Shown piece after piece: positions 22,748 through 33,998 of a DNA stretch of 64,000 nucleotides. The stretch is from Laburnicola sp. R22_1 (Eukaryota; Ascomycota; Dothideomycetes; Pleosporales; Didymosphaeriaceae), in the NCBI GenBank assembly GCA_014281115.1, contig JACONQ010000002.1, positions 4,092,001 to 4,156,000 of the forward strand. The letters are read 5' to 3'. Positions within the stretch are counted from its first letter, which is position 1. The number at the start of each line of letters is the position of its first letter. The position numbers and the translations under genes were made by a program. The notes under the pieces were generated by a model, which was not told where the DNA came from, did not search any database, and saw only the letters and a list, made by a program, of their open reading frames with translations.

Positions 22748-25240
22748 CTACTGCTCCTCCTTAGATGACTCAGTCTCCGCGTACGCCGGCGGCGCGAGTT
22801 CATCTCCACCCTCCAACCACACCCGCCCCAACTCCTCGTCAATCTCTTGTTTCCTCTCCTTCCACTCTTCGACCTTGGCAAGTCGCTCGCGCAGCTCGTG
22901 CAGTTCCTTCTCGACGGATGACTTCTCGCTTTCAGTGCCGATGCGTTGGAATTCCCACTCATCGCCATGCTCGCCCTGCCCGAGGGTGAGCGTGTAGGTG
23001 TGATAGCGTTTGAGAGACGCGCGGGTAGAGATAGTAATTAGGGCTGCAATAAGTTAGAAAACGTTGTGCGAGAGAGACATAGAGGGGTAAGACGTACTGA
23101 TGCCTTTTGCCTTCGCACGCTCATAGAGCAGACCCTCGACATCGGAGGACACGGCACTGGTTCCCTCGTCGATGAAAGCATACCGAGGCTCATGGTACAG
23201 CAATCGTGCGATACCCATCCTCTGCTTTTCACCACCGCTGAAGACATCTTTCCACACCTTCTTTGTGTCCCAGCCGCCCTCGCGGTCGGGGAGGTATCCC
23301 AACTTCGCTTCTTCGAGAATTTGGCTCAGCTCAATGTCGCGTCGTCCAGCATCCTTCATATCTATCTCGGTATGAGGATAGATGACTTGGTCGCGCAACG
23401 TGCCAGTGCTGAGGTAAGGACGCTGTGGCAGGAACATAATCCCATCCATGCCGATTGTGCGGGGTCGGCTGACGAGGCCGCGGTAGGTGGGCCAGAGACC
23501 GGCAACAATACGTGCGACCGCACTCTTTCCGGCGCCGTTCGGGCCGGTGATCAGAAGATGTTCACCCGAATGTACGATGAATGATAACGACTCGATTAGC
23601 TCGTCGCCGCCCATTGGGTACAATGCAGGCGCGACAATGGGTACATGCTCGAGGCGAATGCCATCGAAGCCTTTGTGAACTGTGCCTTGAATGTCTGAGA
23701 GAGAGTAGAGCTCCGATCGGGTGCCAGGGGATGGGTGGTACGCATCTGAGTGCACACGATGCAGGGTGCTGATAAGTGTGTATACACGGGAGGTATAACC
23801 AGCAAGCTCGGAAAGGTCTTTGATGGAGTACATCATGCGACCTCCAGCATCAGCAAGAGATAACATCAGGCGTTTGTTGGTAATGAAATCCTTCATGCGA
23901 TTCCGTTCCCTGCCTTGCTTCTCGCTCCCGGATAGCTCTTGAGCACTGCCTAAACCGCCCCATGCAGGCAAAAACACAGGGAGTGATGTGATCAGGTAGC
24001 CAAAGGCTGACCATGAGTACTTCAGCACGAAATCCTCCAACATGTTGTAGCGGATCTTCAGACTGTAGATGCCTTCCATCCAGTGCTTGAGATCCTTGAA
24101 GCCTTTCTCGAGGAAATGCTTTTCCATCTCGTCACCACCATAAAAAGCGACTTCTTCGGCATTGGCGATCAGGCGCGAGTGTAGCGCACGGAAGTCTCCT
24201 TCTCTTCGCCCTTCTACAGCCTTTAGTTTACCGAAGGGGGGTGATAATCGTCGTAGGATGGTCGCAGTCAAGAAATAATTGCTCAGTAGTCCGGTAAATG
24301 CCAACGGACCCAATGACTGGATGAGCTGGTAATTGAACACGCAAATATCGACAAACGGTTTGCCGAGCGAGGAGTACAAGGATGCTGCCGATGCGCAGAA
24401 CAACGTCAGATCTTGTGTGATGAACTGGTCTACGCTCTGCCCGACCCCTCCGTCCAGATTCGACAACTTGTAGTAGTTGAGGTGATCGTTCAAATAAAGA
24501 TCGTGGATATACCGGGTAAGCCGTGTCCGGAACGCGATGGAGACCTTGGACTGCAGGAACTTGATCATCGCATTCGTGTACGACGAGAAAGTCCCCACGC
24601 CCAGCCACTTGAAGATGCCCCATAGGAATGCTTTGCCGTTGCCCGCAACCAAATCCCGCACGATCTCTCCGTCCAGTCGTGCGACGACTAGCGAGAGATA
24701 GGTCCTCAACATCAGGAAGACGCTGTGACTTATGAGCAGACCGGATTCCTTGCTGTTCCATCGCGGTATCATGATACTGAGGAGACTCAGGAACTGGTGT
24801 AGGAAAGCGAGGTTTAGGCCCGGCTTGGTCTGCGGCGGGGGGGCTTGCGGATTGCTCGCATCTGCCATGCGCGCCGCGCGTGGCGGCCGGAGGAAGAGGC
24901 GACGATGCGCATCGAATGTGGTAGGCTTTGTCGGGTTTATTACTACCTTGGACGTGGAGTCCTGGTAGGGCACGAATATGGTTCTCGAGCCGTCCTTCCC
25001 TCTCAGCCCCGAATTCCTCCTCAGTAGGCGCCTCCCGGTCTCTTTCTCCGCGCGGCTATCCTTGTACCATCTCCGAGCTCCATAACCCGTCCCGATGATG
25101 GCCAGCGCGAGCGTGATTGTGGAAAGCAGCTTCGTGAGCTTGGAGGCGTCGCGGACGCGGGTGCGGAGGATGGCGGCATAGTGGTTGTAGAGGGCGCGGA
25201 GCGGATCATGAGGTTGTCGCAGTGTGGATTGCGCGGCCAT
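22748..25240 (-). CDS. Peroxisomal long-chain fatty acyl ABC half-transporter (ABCD/PXA family)
   Basis: Two exons (25240-23098 and 23043-22748; 54-bp intron) give 812 residues. The N-terminal region has a hydrophobic segment (~40-55) and then the ABC_membrane_2 domain typical of ALD/PMP70 half-transporters, including LNLAFLHQFLSLLSIMIPRW and RLDGEIVRDLV. The nucleotide-binding domain has Walker A GPNGAGKS, signature SGGEKQR, Walker B YAFIDEG and the switch region ITISTRAS supplied by exon 2. A C-terminal heptad-rich acidic tail (~740-812) is common in fungal members. In yeast Pxa1 and Pxa2 pair to import long-chain acyl-CoA for beta-oxidation; which of the two this is cannot be settled by eye. 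Opposite-strand open frames are shadows. Confidence 0.95.
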
Positions 25241-25616
25241 CGTGGGCCATGGGGATCCTCTGGCAGAGGACTATCATGTCGTGGGCATTGAAGCTTCCGG
25301 GATCTTGATGGAGCTGCCCAGTGATGCTTGCTCGGTGAGCCGAGGCACCTTCATGTGAAGGTCCACGTGATAGATGCGCATCCATGGATCCATGGATTGC
25401 GCACTGTGCACAGCAACCGCATGTCTTTAACAGGCGGAGTATTAATTGGTGTGATCATTCCATCACTACAGTACCATTCGTTTTCAACTTGAGAATATTC
25501 AACGAAGCAGTGGCAACCAATATTTTGGGTGCGAAATCACTTGGCAGCCAATACGGTACTCATCAACTATTTAGCAATGCATTCAAGGTATCCGATACTC
25601 AGTACAAAACAACCGT
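25241..25616. other. Short intergenic region
   Basis: This 376-bp stretch holds the promoter of the ABC transporter gene and the 3' flank of NOC2. No gene is seen. Confidence 0.5.
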
Positions 25617-28015
25617 CTAGTCTTCATCCTCATCATCCTCCACTTCCTCCTCACTAAATCCATCCATCTCCTCAACATCCTCATCCTCTTCTGCATGGTC
25701 ATCCTCACTGAACTTTTCCATATTCTGCTCCGCTTCCGCCTTTTCAGCCGCCCTTCGCTTCTTATCCTGCGTCTTCCTTGCTGCCTCTTCGACCTTTGCT
25801 TTCTGCTCCCTTGTCTTCCTTTGGCCAACGACGTACGCCCCGAGCGGGGTTTTCTCCCACTCTGTATCTTTCAAGAAGCCCTCGACACCCGCGCGATCGT
25901 TCGGCGCAAATTCCACCTTGGCTCTGCGTTCTTCGATCCATTTTGAGTTTGCCTCCAGTTTCTGTACAAGGAGTGCGAGCAGCGAGTTGATCTTGGCGTT
26001 GCGGTTACCGCTTGACTTTCTCGTCATGGTTTTCACCCAGCGCTTGAGCATGACACTGACCGGGAGCGCGAGTTCGGGGAACGCGATGTTCTTGCTCCAC
26101 AGGACAAAGAATTCAGAGAGCAGTTCTGCGACTTGCTCGCCGACGCCATCTTGGTAGATACGTGTACGTAAGTATGCTTTCGTGGCGCGGATAGAAGTGC
26201 TGAAATCGAGGGCTTTGAGAGTGCTGGGTTTCGGCATCTTCTTCATCTCGACCGAGTTCAGCACCTCGATGAGCGCGGGCGCGAGTGGAATGTATGTCGA
26301 TGTGGCAGAAGATATGCGAAGGAGAGAGCGAATAAGCTGAAAGCGGAGAGGGAAATATTGCGACGTAGGGATCAGACGCATTGCTCCGAGCGTGACCTGG
26401 ACGATGGGATATATTAGGGGTCGGAGGGCAGACTCTTTGCCTGCTTCCGCTTCGCGAAGTGACTCGCAATGTGCGGAGACGACGCGGGACCAGAAGTCCA
26501 GGGAGTGGATGTATTGCCAATTGTAGACCGTTTTGTATGAATCCTTCGTTTTGTTGGTGATGCTTTGTCGTAGATGGACAGCAAGCTGCCTGATAAACCC
26601 AAAACCCGTCGTATACCCGATGTTCGGATCAAGTCCCCATAGCTCGGAGGCAGTGTTCTTCATTAGATTTATGCCCTGGATGTTGTGGACTGTGGTGTTT
26701 CGAGCGCCCTTAATGAGACCCTGATACGTCTGTTTCAAGACGGCTTCGCGGATACCAGAGTCGGAGATGACAATCAGCCGTCTAAGCACCAGGAATGCCG
26801 ATAGTCTGGTCGTCTCGATGTTGGAGGGGTCTGACCAAACGGACGAGACTGTTTTTGCCACTTCTCGCACGACTTTTTTGAAGGAGAGGATGTAGGGTAA
26901 GAGCGCGAGTAGTGATTCGAGCGTCATCCGTTGCGTTGAAGCGTCCGAAAGGTTATCGAGAAGATGGTTCAATGACACGGTATGCGATTTGAGCAGAGGC
27001 GTGAGATTACGGAACTTCTTCGAATCCGTGGAAATGTGACTACAACAATCAGAACTGACTAAACTTTGAAGACCAGGGAACTCACATTTTCCCCGACGCA
27101 GACTCTTTAACCGGTAGATGGTGTTGTAAGACCTTTGGAACGAGCTGCAAGGCAGTGACGAGAACCTCGTGGTACACTAGACTGATCAGACTATGATTTC
27201 AAGAATTCTTGAACGATTGACGGACCTTCAGACTCAGATATGGAGTACTTATACTTTGTTCCAGCCTCATCATTGAGGTGGGCCGCCGACCGGAAAGCAA
27301 GCACGACTTCCCTCATCGCTCGAAGGGACGAGTTTTCTTCCATGGACATCTTCCATTTCTGTATAAGCTGCTTGGTTACTTCGCCCGTCGAGTTCGCGCC
27401 CTCGTCCTCCATTTTTGAGCTCTTCTTGTCCGATTTCCGCTTTTTCCTCGGCGTCGGTTCGTCTTCGCTCGCGCTCAAAGCGTCGATTTCGGCCAGGTCA
27501 GCATCCTCGGCAAAGTCGAGTAGCTCCGCATCGTTGTGCTTGAGGTACTTGTAGAACTCGGGGTCCTTCTCTCCCAATGCTGCCAGCTCCGCCTTGTGTG
27601 TCTCTGCATCGTCGCCAGATTCACTGTCTGAGCCACCGTCTTCTACAGCCGGCGTCGCCTCTGCCATATCGACGTCTAACTCTCTCGAAGCATCTTTGTC
27701 GACCGGCGTTCGTTTGCGCTTTCCCGTCTTCTGTTTGGTCGATTTTTTCTTCATTTCAGGCAGCTGGAAGCCGCCTTGGAAGAACTGGTCCATGGACATT
27801 TCGCCAAATCCGTCGCCTTTTACTCCGCTGCTCTTTGACTTCTTGCTGGCGTCATTCTCTACGCCGTCGGCGGGCGCCTTGTCTCGCGCGTTGCGCTCCT
27901 TGCGCTTTGCGTCCATCTGCTTCCTCTGCTTGATCTTTGCGACATCTTTCCGCTGCTTGAGCACGTCTTTGAGCTTGTTCCTCTCGAACTTCTTGGTAGC
28001 TTTCGATATCGGCAT
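25617..28015 (-). CDS. NOC2: Nucleolar complex protein 2 (ribosome biogenesis)
   Basis: Three exons (28015-27226, 27176-27086, 27039-25617; introns 49 and 46 bp) give 767 residues. The N-terminal third is Lys/Arg-rich with acidic patches (MPISKATKKFERNKLKDVLK, and a DPEFYKYLKHNDAELLDF motif). The small middle exon restores VYHEVLVTALQLVPKVLQHH. The rest is the alpha-helical Noc2 domain (SLNHLLDNLSDASTQR, SAFLVLRRLIVISDSGIRE, FPLRFQLIRSLLRISSAT), ending in an acidic tail of Glu/Asp. Noc2 pairs with Noc1 and then Noc3 during assembly and nuclear export of pre-60S particles. The first donor is GTCCGT, weaker than usual, but it is needed for frame continuity. Start at 28015 is the first real ATG. 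Confidence 0.95.
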
Positions 28016-28253
28016 CGCGATGGGTACCACGACGGCGTCGCGGCAGAATTGGCAGGTGGAGGGGCCGTGAGTGAGGGCCTGTCGAGATTCCCGTGCGTCG
28101 AGAAAAAGTTACGCCCGCTGGCCGAATTTACAGATGGCCCGAGCTCACACCCCACAACGGCAGCAAGCACGAGAGACGAGCGAGTACCTAGGTAGCCTAC
28201 CAGCACGCTGACCTCGGGAGTAGACTACCTTATCACAGTGCTGCCACGGCGCC
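28016..28253. promoter_or_regulatory. Divergent promoter NOC2/VPS28
   Basis: Only 238 bp lie between the two start codons, so the core promoters and 5' UTRs of both genes must be packed here. A palindromic ACCTAGGTA sits near 28187. No TATA box is obvious. Confidence 0.6.
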
Positions 28254-29018
28254 ATGTACAGCAACCGGCAGCTGGCCTACGCGCCGACGCCGTACATTCC
28301 GCGCTCGACGCTGTCTGCGACCATCAACCTTGATGAGGTATGCCACTCCGCGTGTTGGCTCACGCTCCCGATGCTGATGACTTCATGCTAGGAAGTCAAG
28401 CTGTCCACGACGAGCGCCGAACGTGACCTCTACGACTCGCTTGCCGAGATATACAGCATCATCATCACGTTGGACGCGCTCGAAAAGGGATATCTAAAAG
28501 ACTCCATATCCGAAGCCGACTACACCGAGACATGCAGCAGGCTACTGAAGCAGTACAAGTCCAATCTCACCGACGAGACGGTCGCGCGCGCCTTTGGCGA
28601 TCTTGAGTCCTTCAAGCGCGAATGGGATATGGAATGCCCGCGAGCTACCGAACGCCTAAGAGTTGGGATACCAGCCACAGTCGAGCAAGGCACTTCCCAC
28701 AAGCCAACGCAGCAAGGCGATTCCGCAGACGCGACACTCGTAGTCCATGCCACCGAGAACTTCATCACGCTCCTCGATGCCATAAAGATTGGGCTCGTCG
28801 AGAAAGACACGCTGCACCCGCTGCTGGTGGAGATTATTCAGGCAGTCAACAAGGTCACGGACAAGGACTTCGAGAGCAAGGGGAAGATTGTGCAATGGCT
28901 CATCACATTGAACCAAATGCGGGCGGCCGAGAAGCTGGACGACGACCAAGCGCGAGAGTTTCAGTTCGACATGGAAGGAGCATACCACGGCTTCAAATCG
29001 ACGTTGAAGAAAGATTGA
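28254..29018 (+). CDS. VPS28: ESCRT-I subunit Vps28
   Basis: Two exons (28254-28337 and 28392-29018; 54-bp intron) give 236 residues, the usual length for fungal Vps28. Exon 1 supplies MYSNRQLAYAPTPYIPRS. The N-terminal VPS28 core has LYDSLAEIYSIIITLDALEKG and CSRLLKQYKS, which bind the Vps23/Vps37 stalk. The C-terminal four-helix domain has NFITLLDAIKIGLVEKDTLH and ends with AYHGFKSTLKKD; this part contacts ESCRT-II (Vps36) in yeast. The protein acts at the endosome in sorting ubiquitinated cargo into multivesicular bodies and, in fungi, in Rim/Pal pH signalling. Confidence 0.97.
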
Positions 29019-29424
29019 AGCTAAATGCGGGGCGGAGCAACGAATAAGAGACCTATCAAACGTATGTTCGATCTCTTGGATGGGGTCTCTATGAGAGGCC
29101 ACCCAATGACAAGATTCCTACGTATTTCAGAGGACTTGCACTCCGTTCCAGAGTCTCTAGCAGTCACCGGCCACTACTGCCGCCACCAGGTGGTGCGATA
29201 ATTCGCGCCGCCTGTACAAGGCTCACAGGACAAAAGTCTAAGTACTATGTGTTACCCTAGGATAGGTAATACCAATGTTAAGTATACTCTAACTTTTTAG
29301 CTGGAGGCCTCACGAATTGTTGCATCGCCTGGTGCGGCCTGACAACGCACGGGCCAAATTTCTGTGGGCTACCATCACCCGTTCTCCGCCCCGCTATAGC
29401 AAGCTGGCCACAGCCCTTTTGAAT
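29019..29424. other. Intergenic region between VPS28 and the methyltransferase
   Basis: About 400 bp holds the VPS28 3' flank and the next gene's promoter. An open frame continues upstream of the ATG at 29425 but has no ATG, so I treat it as leader. Confidence 0.5.
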
Positions 29425-30549
29425 ATGTCTCTACTGCACGGTAAGCTTCTTATAGTGAATGCGCAGCCTCAAGCTGACAGCTGCCTTGTAGTCCTCGACC
29501 TACCCCAGCTCTACGCGAAGCCCTCCGCCGAAGCCCTCCTACACACGCTCGCACTGCTCACAACCGCCCCTCCATCATGGGACTACGATGACGAAAGGAA
29601 CACAGAGAACGAAACATCGAGGCGCGGTCCAAGTAAGGTTGACAAACCAAACGCTGTGCAGGTCAACCCTGAGGGAGTGACTCGTTACCTCACAGGTATA
29701 GTGAGCAGTAGCCTACGGTGGATAGAGAATGATGAGACTAAAGAAGAGATATGGAATCAAGCCAGTCGTCGTCTTAGCGAAAGGTCCGGACGTACTGCTA
29801 TGGGCTCCATCTCTCGCAAGTTCCGCATACCTACACAAGGTCGCCCTTTCGAGCTCAGCATTCACGAGCCGGCATTAACGGGAGACGATTTAGGTCTCAA
29901 GACCTGGGCAGCGTCATACCTCCTTGCGAAACGACTCCACAAGTTTGACATCGTACGGCCAGTGCAGAGCGAAAGATTAAAAGTGCTCGAGCTTGGGTCA
30001 GGGACAGGCTTGGTCGGTCTCGCAATGGCTGGCCTGGGCGCAGACGTGGTATTGACTGACTTGCCGAGCATTTATGACAACCTCACAAACAATGTCAAAG
30101 CGAACAATCCCGTTGTACAGCAGTACGGTGGAACTACACGTACCGGCGTGTTGGACTGGACCAACCCGTCTTCGTGCACGCTTTTTTGTACGGGCGTTGT
30201 CGATGCTGGCAGCGACGGCGAGGCACTGACTACCAAATTTTCACTGATCTTGGCCGCCGATTCGCTCTACTCGCCAGAGCATCCACGAATGCTTGTGGAT
30301 ACCGTCAAAACATGGCTCTCCGAGGATGAAGGTTCGAGGGTGATCGTAGAATTTCCGTACAGGGACGCTTACTTGCCTGAGATCGCCGACTTTCGCAAGC
30401 GGATGGCCAAAATAGGCCTACGTATTCTAAACGAGGGCGAAGAGAAGGGCTACGACGATTGGGGTGATGCTAGCAAAAATGAGGATGCTCTGGTGACTTG
30501 TTGGTGGTCATGCTGGGGGAAGAAGGTTCAAGAGCAGGAGCCGCAATAG
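29425..30549 (+). CDS. EFM2: Class I SAM methyltransferase, EFM2-like (eEF2 lysine methylation)
   Basis: Two exons (29425-29440 and 29492-30549) give 357 residues. The 51-bp intron is a multiple of three and has no stop, so a retained form of 374 residues is also open; the spliced form restores MSLLHVLDLPQLYAKPSAE, the start I expect for Efm2 orthologues, and the site has GTAAGC, CTGAC and TAG signals. The N-terminal helical region is followed by the methyltransferase-16 fold: WAASYLLAKRL, the SAM loop LELGSGTGLVGLAMA, acidic VLTDLPS and the LILAADSLYSPEH motif. Yeast Efm2 (about 420 residues) methylates elongation factor 2; substrate here is inferred from family only. A related lysine methyltransferase of the same superfamily is the alternative. 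Confidence 0.85.
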   Translation: MSLLHGKLLIVNAQPQADSCLVVLDLPQLYAKPSAEALLHTLALLTTAPPSWDYDDERNTENETSRRGPSKVDKPNAVQVNPEGVTRYLTGIVSSSLRWIENDETKEEIWNQASRRLSERSGRTAMGSISRKFRIPTQGRPFELSIHEPALTGDDLGLKTWAASYLLAKRLHKFDIVRPVQSERLKVLELGSGTGLVGLAMAGLGADVVLTDLPSIYDNLTNNVKANNPVVQQYGGTTRTGVLDWTNPSSCTLFCTGVVDAGSDGEALTTKFSLILAADSLYSPEHPRMLVDTVKTWLSEDEGSRVIVEFPYRDAYLPEIADFRKRMAKIGLRILNEGEEKGYDDWGDASKNEDALVTCWWSCWGKKVQEQEPQ

Positions 30550-31036
30550 GCATTTCTCACCGCTCGCACGGGTCCTAACCTAATCCGATCGAAGACGCCG
30601 TGGGGTGTTTGCGTGGCGTTCAACTCCGAGGTTATGTACGGTTGGTCGCGGCGGATTTTAGTCACACGCAGACGGTATAGCGACATCGGTGGATTATGTA
30701 CCGATAAACCACGAAATGCACAATAAAACGGGACCACTGCGCCAGCGGATAAATTGCTCGGTTAAATTCTCAACATCTAGATGCGTCTTGCATGAGCACA
30801 GCTTGTCTCTAGGAGCTAAGGCACGGTCGCGGGGTGGGGACAGCGACTCAGAAGCTCGAAGCTCCACCAGCTTCCACGCTTTATCTCCTCGTCGTTTCGC
30901 CGTCTAGTGTTGCTAGTGTCACAGCTAGCTCCTCATGTCTTCCTGCCTTTGCTTTCGACACATCTTTCCTTCCAAAAAGAAATCTGTTGAGACGCCCAAG
31001 TCAGAAGAGCGAAAAGAAGAGACCCCCAAACCCACG
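30550..31036. other. Upstream region of the polyol dehydrogenase gene
   Basis: This 487-bp region should contain the dehydrogenase promoter. From 30935 an in-frame ATG opens continuously into the annotated start at 31037, giving a possible 34-residue Lys/Glu-rich N-terminal extension. Confidence 0.5.
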
Positions 31037-32329
31037 ATGACGACACAGACAGCTACGCAGAAGGTGAAGCTACCCCACCAACCCCACCCGCCAACGCGCT
31101 ACGCGACCGAAGCACAACACCACTTCAAAAAATAATCGCGTCAACATTGGACCTTGCCTTCACATATGCTAATGATTGATTTAGAACCCCTCCTTTGTCC
31201 TCCAAGCACCCGGCAAGGTAGTCTACGAGGATCGACCTATCCCTGAGCTCCCGTCTCCTTACGATGTCATTGTCAAACCACGATGGACGGGCATCTGCGG
31301 CTCTGATGTGCACTACTGGGTTGAGGGACGTATTGGACACTTTGTCGTAGAGTCGCCCATGGTGCTCGGTCACGAGTCCGCAGGCATTGTCCACTCTGTC
31401 GGCGACAAAGTCACCACGCTTAAGGTCGGCGACCGTGTAGCCATGGAGCCTGGCGTTCCCTGTCGTCGGTGCGTACGCTGCAAAGAGGGAAAGTATAATC
31501 TATGTCCGGATATGCGGTTTGCAGCTACTCCGCCGTTTGACGGCACGCTGGCTAGGTACTATGCGCTGCCAGAGGACTACTGCTATAAGCTGCCCGAGGG
31601 CATGACTTTGGAGGAGGGCGCGCTGATTGAGCCGACGGCTGTGGCGGTGCACATCACCAGGCAAGCGGCCGTCAAACCTGGAGATTCCGTTGTTGTCTTT
31701 GGTGCTGGTCCTGTGGGTCTGCTATGTTGTGCGGTGGCTAAGGCATACGGTGCGACCAAGGTGGTGACTGTGGATATCAACGAAGAGAGACTACAATTTG
31801 CGCTCAATTACGCTGCGACCACGAGCTTCCAGAGCCGGAGGGTTAGCGCGGAGGAGAACGCTAAGAATATGATCAAAGAGTGCGAATTGGGACCAGGCGC
31901 CGACATCATCATCGATGCGAGTGGTGCAGAACCTTGCATTCAAACTGCTATCCACGCCCTACGCATGGGCGGCACATACGTTCAGGTCGGTCGTCCCATC
32001 TATCCCCCTCTCTCGCACAATAAATTGACACATCTAAACAGGGCGGCATGGGCAAACCCGACATCAACTTCCCCATCATGGCCATGTGCACCAAAGAACT
32101 CAACGTCAAAGGATCTTTCCGCTACGGCTCGGGCGACTACCAAACGGCCGTCGACCTCGTGGCTACGAAGCGCATTTCGATCCAAGAACTCATTTCGAAC
32201 AAGGTCAAGTTTGAGGACGCAGAGGACGCCTTCAGGGATGTGAAGGCTGGCAAGGGGATCAAGATTCTGATTGAAGGGCCCGAGGAACAAGGAGGGAATA
32301 CCAAGAAGAGGAGTGCAGACGAGCTTTAG
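31037..32329 (+). CDS. Zinc-dependent xylitol/sorbitol dehydrogenase (D-xylulose reductase type)
   Basis: Three exons (31037-31063, 31185-31985, 32042-32329; introns 121 and 56 bp) give 371 residues. Exon 1 provides only MTTQTATQK; splicing then joins NPSFVLQAPGKVVYEDRPIP. Catalytic zinc residues are seen in TGICGSDVHYW and LGHESAG; structural zinc cysteines in VPCRRCVRCKEGKYNLC. The nucleotide fold has VVFGAGPVGLLCC and, after the strand, VDINEERL, whose Asp favours NAD+ over NADP+. The enzyme should oxidise xylitol to D-xylulose, or another polyol such as sorbitol; substrate cannot be read by eye. An in-frame ATG at 30935 could extend the N-terminus by 34 residues, but 31037 has A at -3 and suits family length. 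Confidence 0.93.
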
Positions 32330-33440
32330 GTTGGGTTGCTGACTTGGTGCATGCATATTGGCGAGAGGGGGTGTTTGGGTGATTTGCGAAAAGAGGAGTT
32401 GATGAGTGTTGTATGTAGTGTGTTTGGGGAAAGTGGGGTTTTAGTACACATTTCATGACTAGGAAGACGATTTTTCTTCGACTTCTTCGCCGTGCATTTA
32501 TTTTGTCTTGCAGGAGTGAAGTCTGGAAGAACCACTTGCACACCCGTCCTGGAGCTCGAGCGTCCTAACGTTCTTACGCCAAGCTAATTCCGGCAAACCC
32601 TCCGCACCCAGCCTACACTCTGCATCACGAGCAGCCTAAAATAAAAAAATATGAAAATATCCATCACAGCAGGCTACGTTTGGCGCTTGACGATGGTGGC
32701 GTTTTGACAAGCAAGCTGCATTGGGGGAGGGGGGCTCATTGATGCCATACGCCTGAAACCCGCAGTGCGTGACGAGCTCGTAGCCTCAGACGGAATCTGA
32801 CAGATCAACCTTGAATGTCCCAGAAAGCACGTTAGCGACCGTTGACAAGGCCTTGGTATCTGGGGTCTGTTTGCAGACAGTCTAGGCTGCGAGTTAATGT
32901 AATGAATGGATGATACTAGTGTGCCGATTCATGCTTTGCCTTGCCTTGGCTAGGTGCATGTGCGATGCAACTTCTTAGTAGGTGAATACTGGGTATTTGA
33001 ATTCATTTAGTAGTAGTGGGAAATAAGTTGAGGAGAGCACAATGTTTTGGGTAGCATAGTTGCATCTTATTTGGTATTTTGCTAGTATAGATGGCATGGC
33101 TCGAGTACAGTACTGTGTACTTGCTCCTTTGGTATCGAAAACCAACCCAGTAGACGTGAAAGCGTTTCTCGTGAGTCGAGGTGGAAGAAAAATGCGATGG
33201 CATAAAAAGTCCCGTGCTGTCTAAGGTGGAAGGGTGGCTGGTTCATGCTGCCGAAAACGCCTCCGCGAAAAACGTGCGGAATAGTCGAGAAGATGGTGTG
33301 TGTTTGCGTGGAGAGAGAAGGTGGTATCGGGAAAGTTGGGTGTCGATGGACGGACGGGAACCATTGAGTATGGTGCCTTGCGTGCGCTGAGGGGTCCTCG
33401 ACTTGTGAAGTGAAGATTTGGGTGGGTGGGGAATGAGAGG
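32330..33440. other. Convergent intergenic region
   Basis: About 1.1 kb lies between two convergent genes and should hold their 3' UTRs. No gene or strong repeat is seen; short open frames near 32259-32543 and 33003-33203 are not convincing. Confidence 0.5.
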
Positions 33441-33998
33441 CTATACAAGGGCTCGTCTGGTCGAACCGCGCTTGGGGAGGGTCCATGGCTCGGGACAGAC
33501 AACCTTGAGATTATGTTAGTATGGAGTTGGTGGAATGTGGTTGTTTGGGGGAAATGTACCTCGCCTTCGCTGTAGGCCCAGAAGTATGCGATCATGCCGA
33601 CGATGTAGTAAAGTCCGGCGTTGGTGCCCTGATATATCAAGAGAGCGACGAGAGCGCTGAGGGGATATATGACGAGGCGGGCTTCGATTGACCGATGGAG
33701 GCTGCTGCCGGCGAGAAAGCCAAGAGGCCATTCCCATGCAAGACCGAGTATGCCCATAAGAAGGTTGACGATTTGGAGGACGGGCACAGGCTTGACGGCG
33801 CCGTCGAGGTTCTTGGTCAAGAAGTCCCAGAAGATCTTGGGCCAGAAGAAGGCTTCGACGGCAGCTGCTATTTGGTCTGGCAAAAGGCAAACAAGTCAGC
33901 AACGAAAAGGTGGGCAATTCTAGAATATGGCATCACTCACAGGCAGCGGCCGTCAGCACGACAAGGCGCGCCCAATGGTTCTTGATTAACTTCCCCAT
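33441..33998 (-). CDS. Four-helix integral membrane protein, unknown fungal family
   Basis: Three exons (33998-33941, 33876-33560, 33503-33441; introns 64 and 56 bp) give 145 residues. The start MGKLIKNHWARLVVLTAAAY leads into about four hydrophobic segments: ~9-28, ~60-82 (LQIVNLLMGILGLAWEWPLG), ~94-110 (LVIYPLSALVALLIYQG) and ~112-123 (YYIVGMIAYFWAY). The short last exon ends VVCPEPWTLPKRGSTRR. This pattern recurs in uncharacterised ascomycete proteins (a DUF7727-like family, from memory). Loop charges and the Lys/Arg-rich tail suggest the C-terminus is cytoplasmic. No enzymatic motif is visible. Confidence 0.87.
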
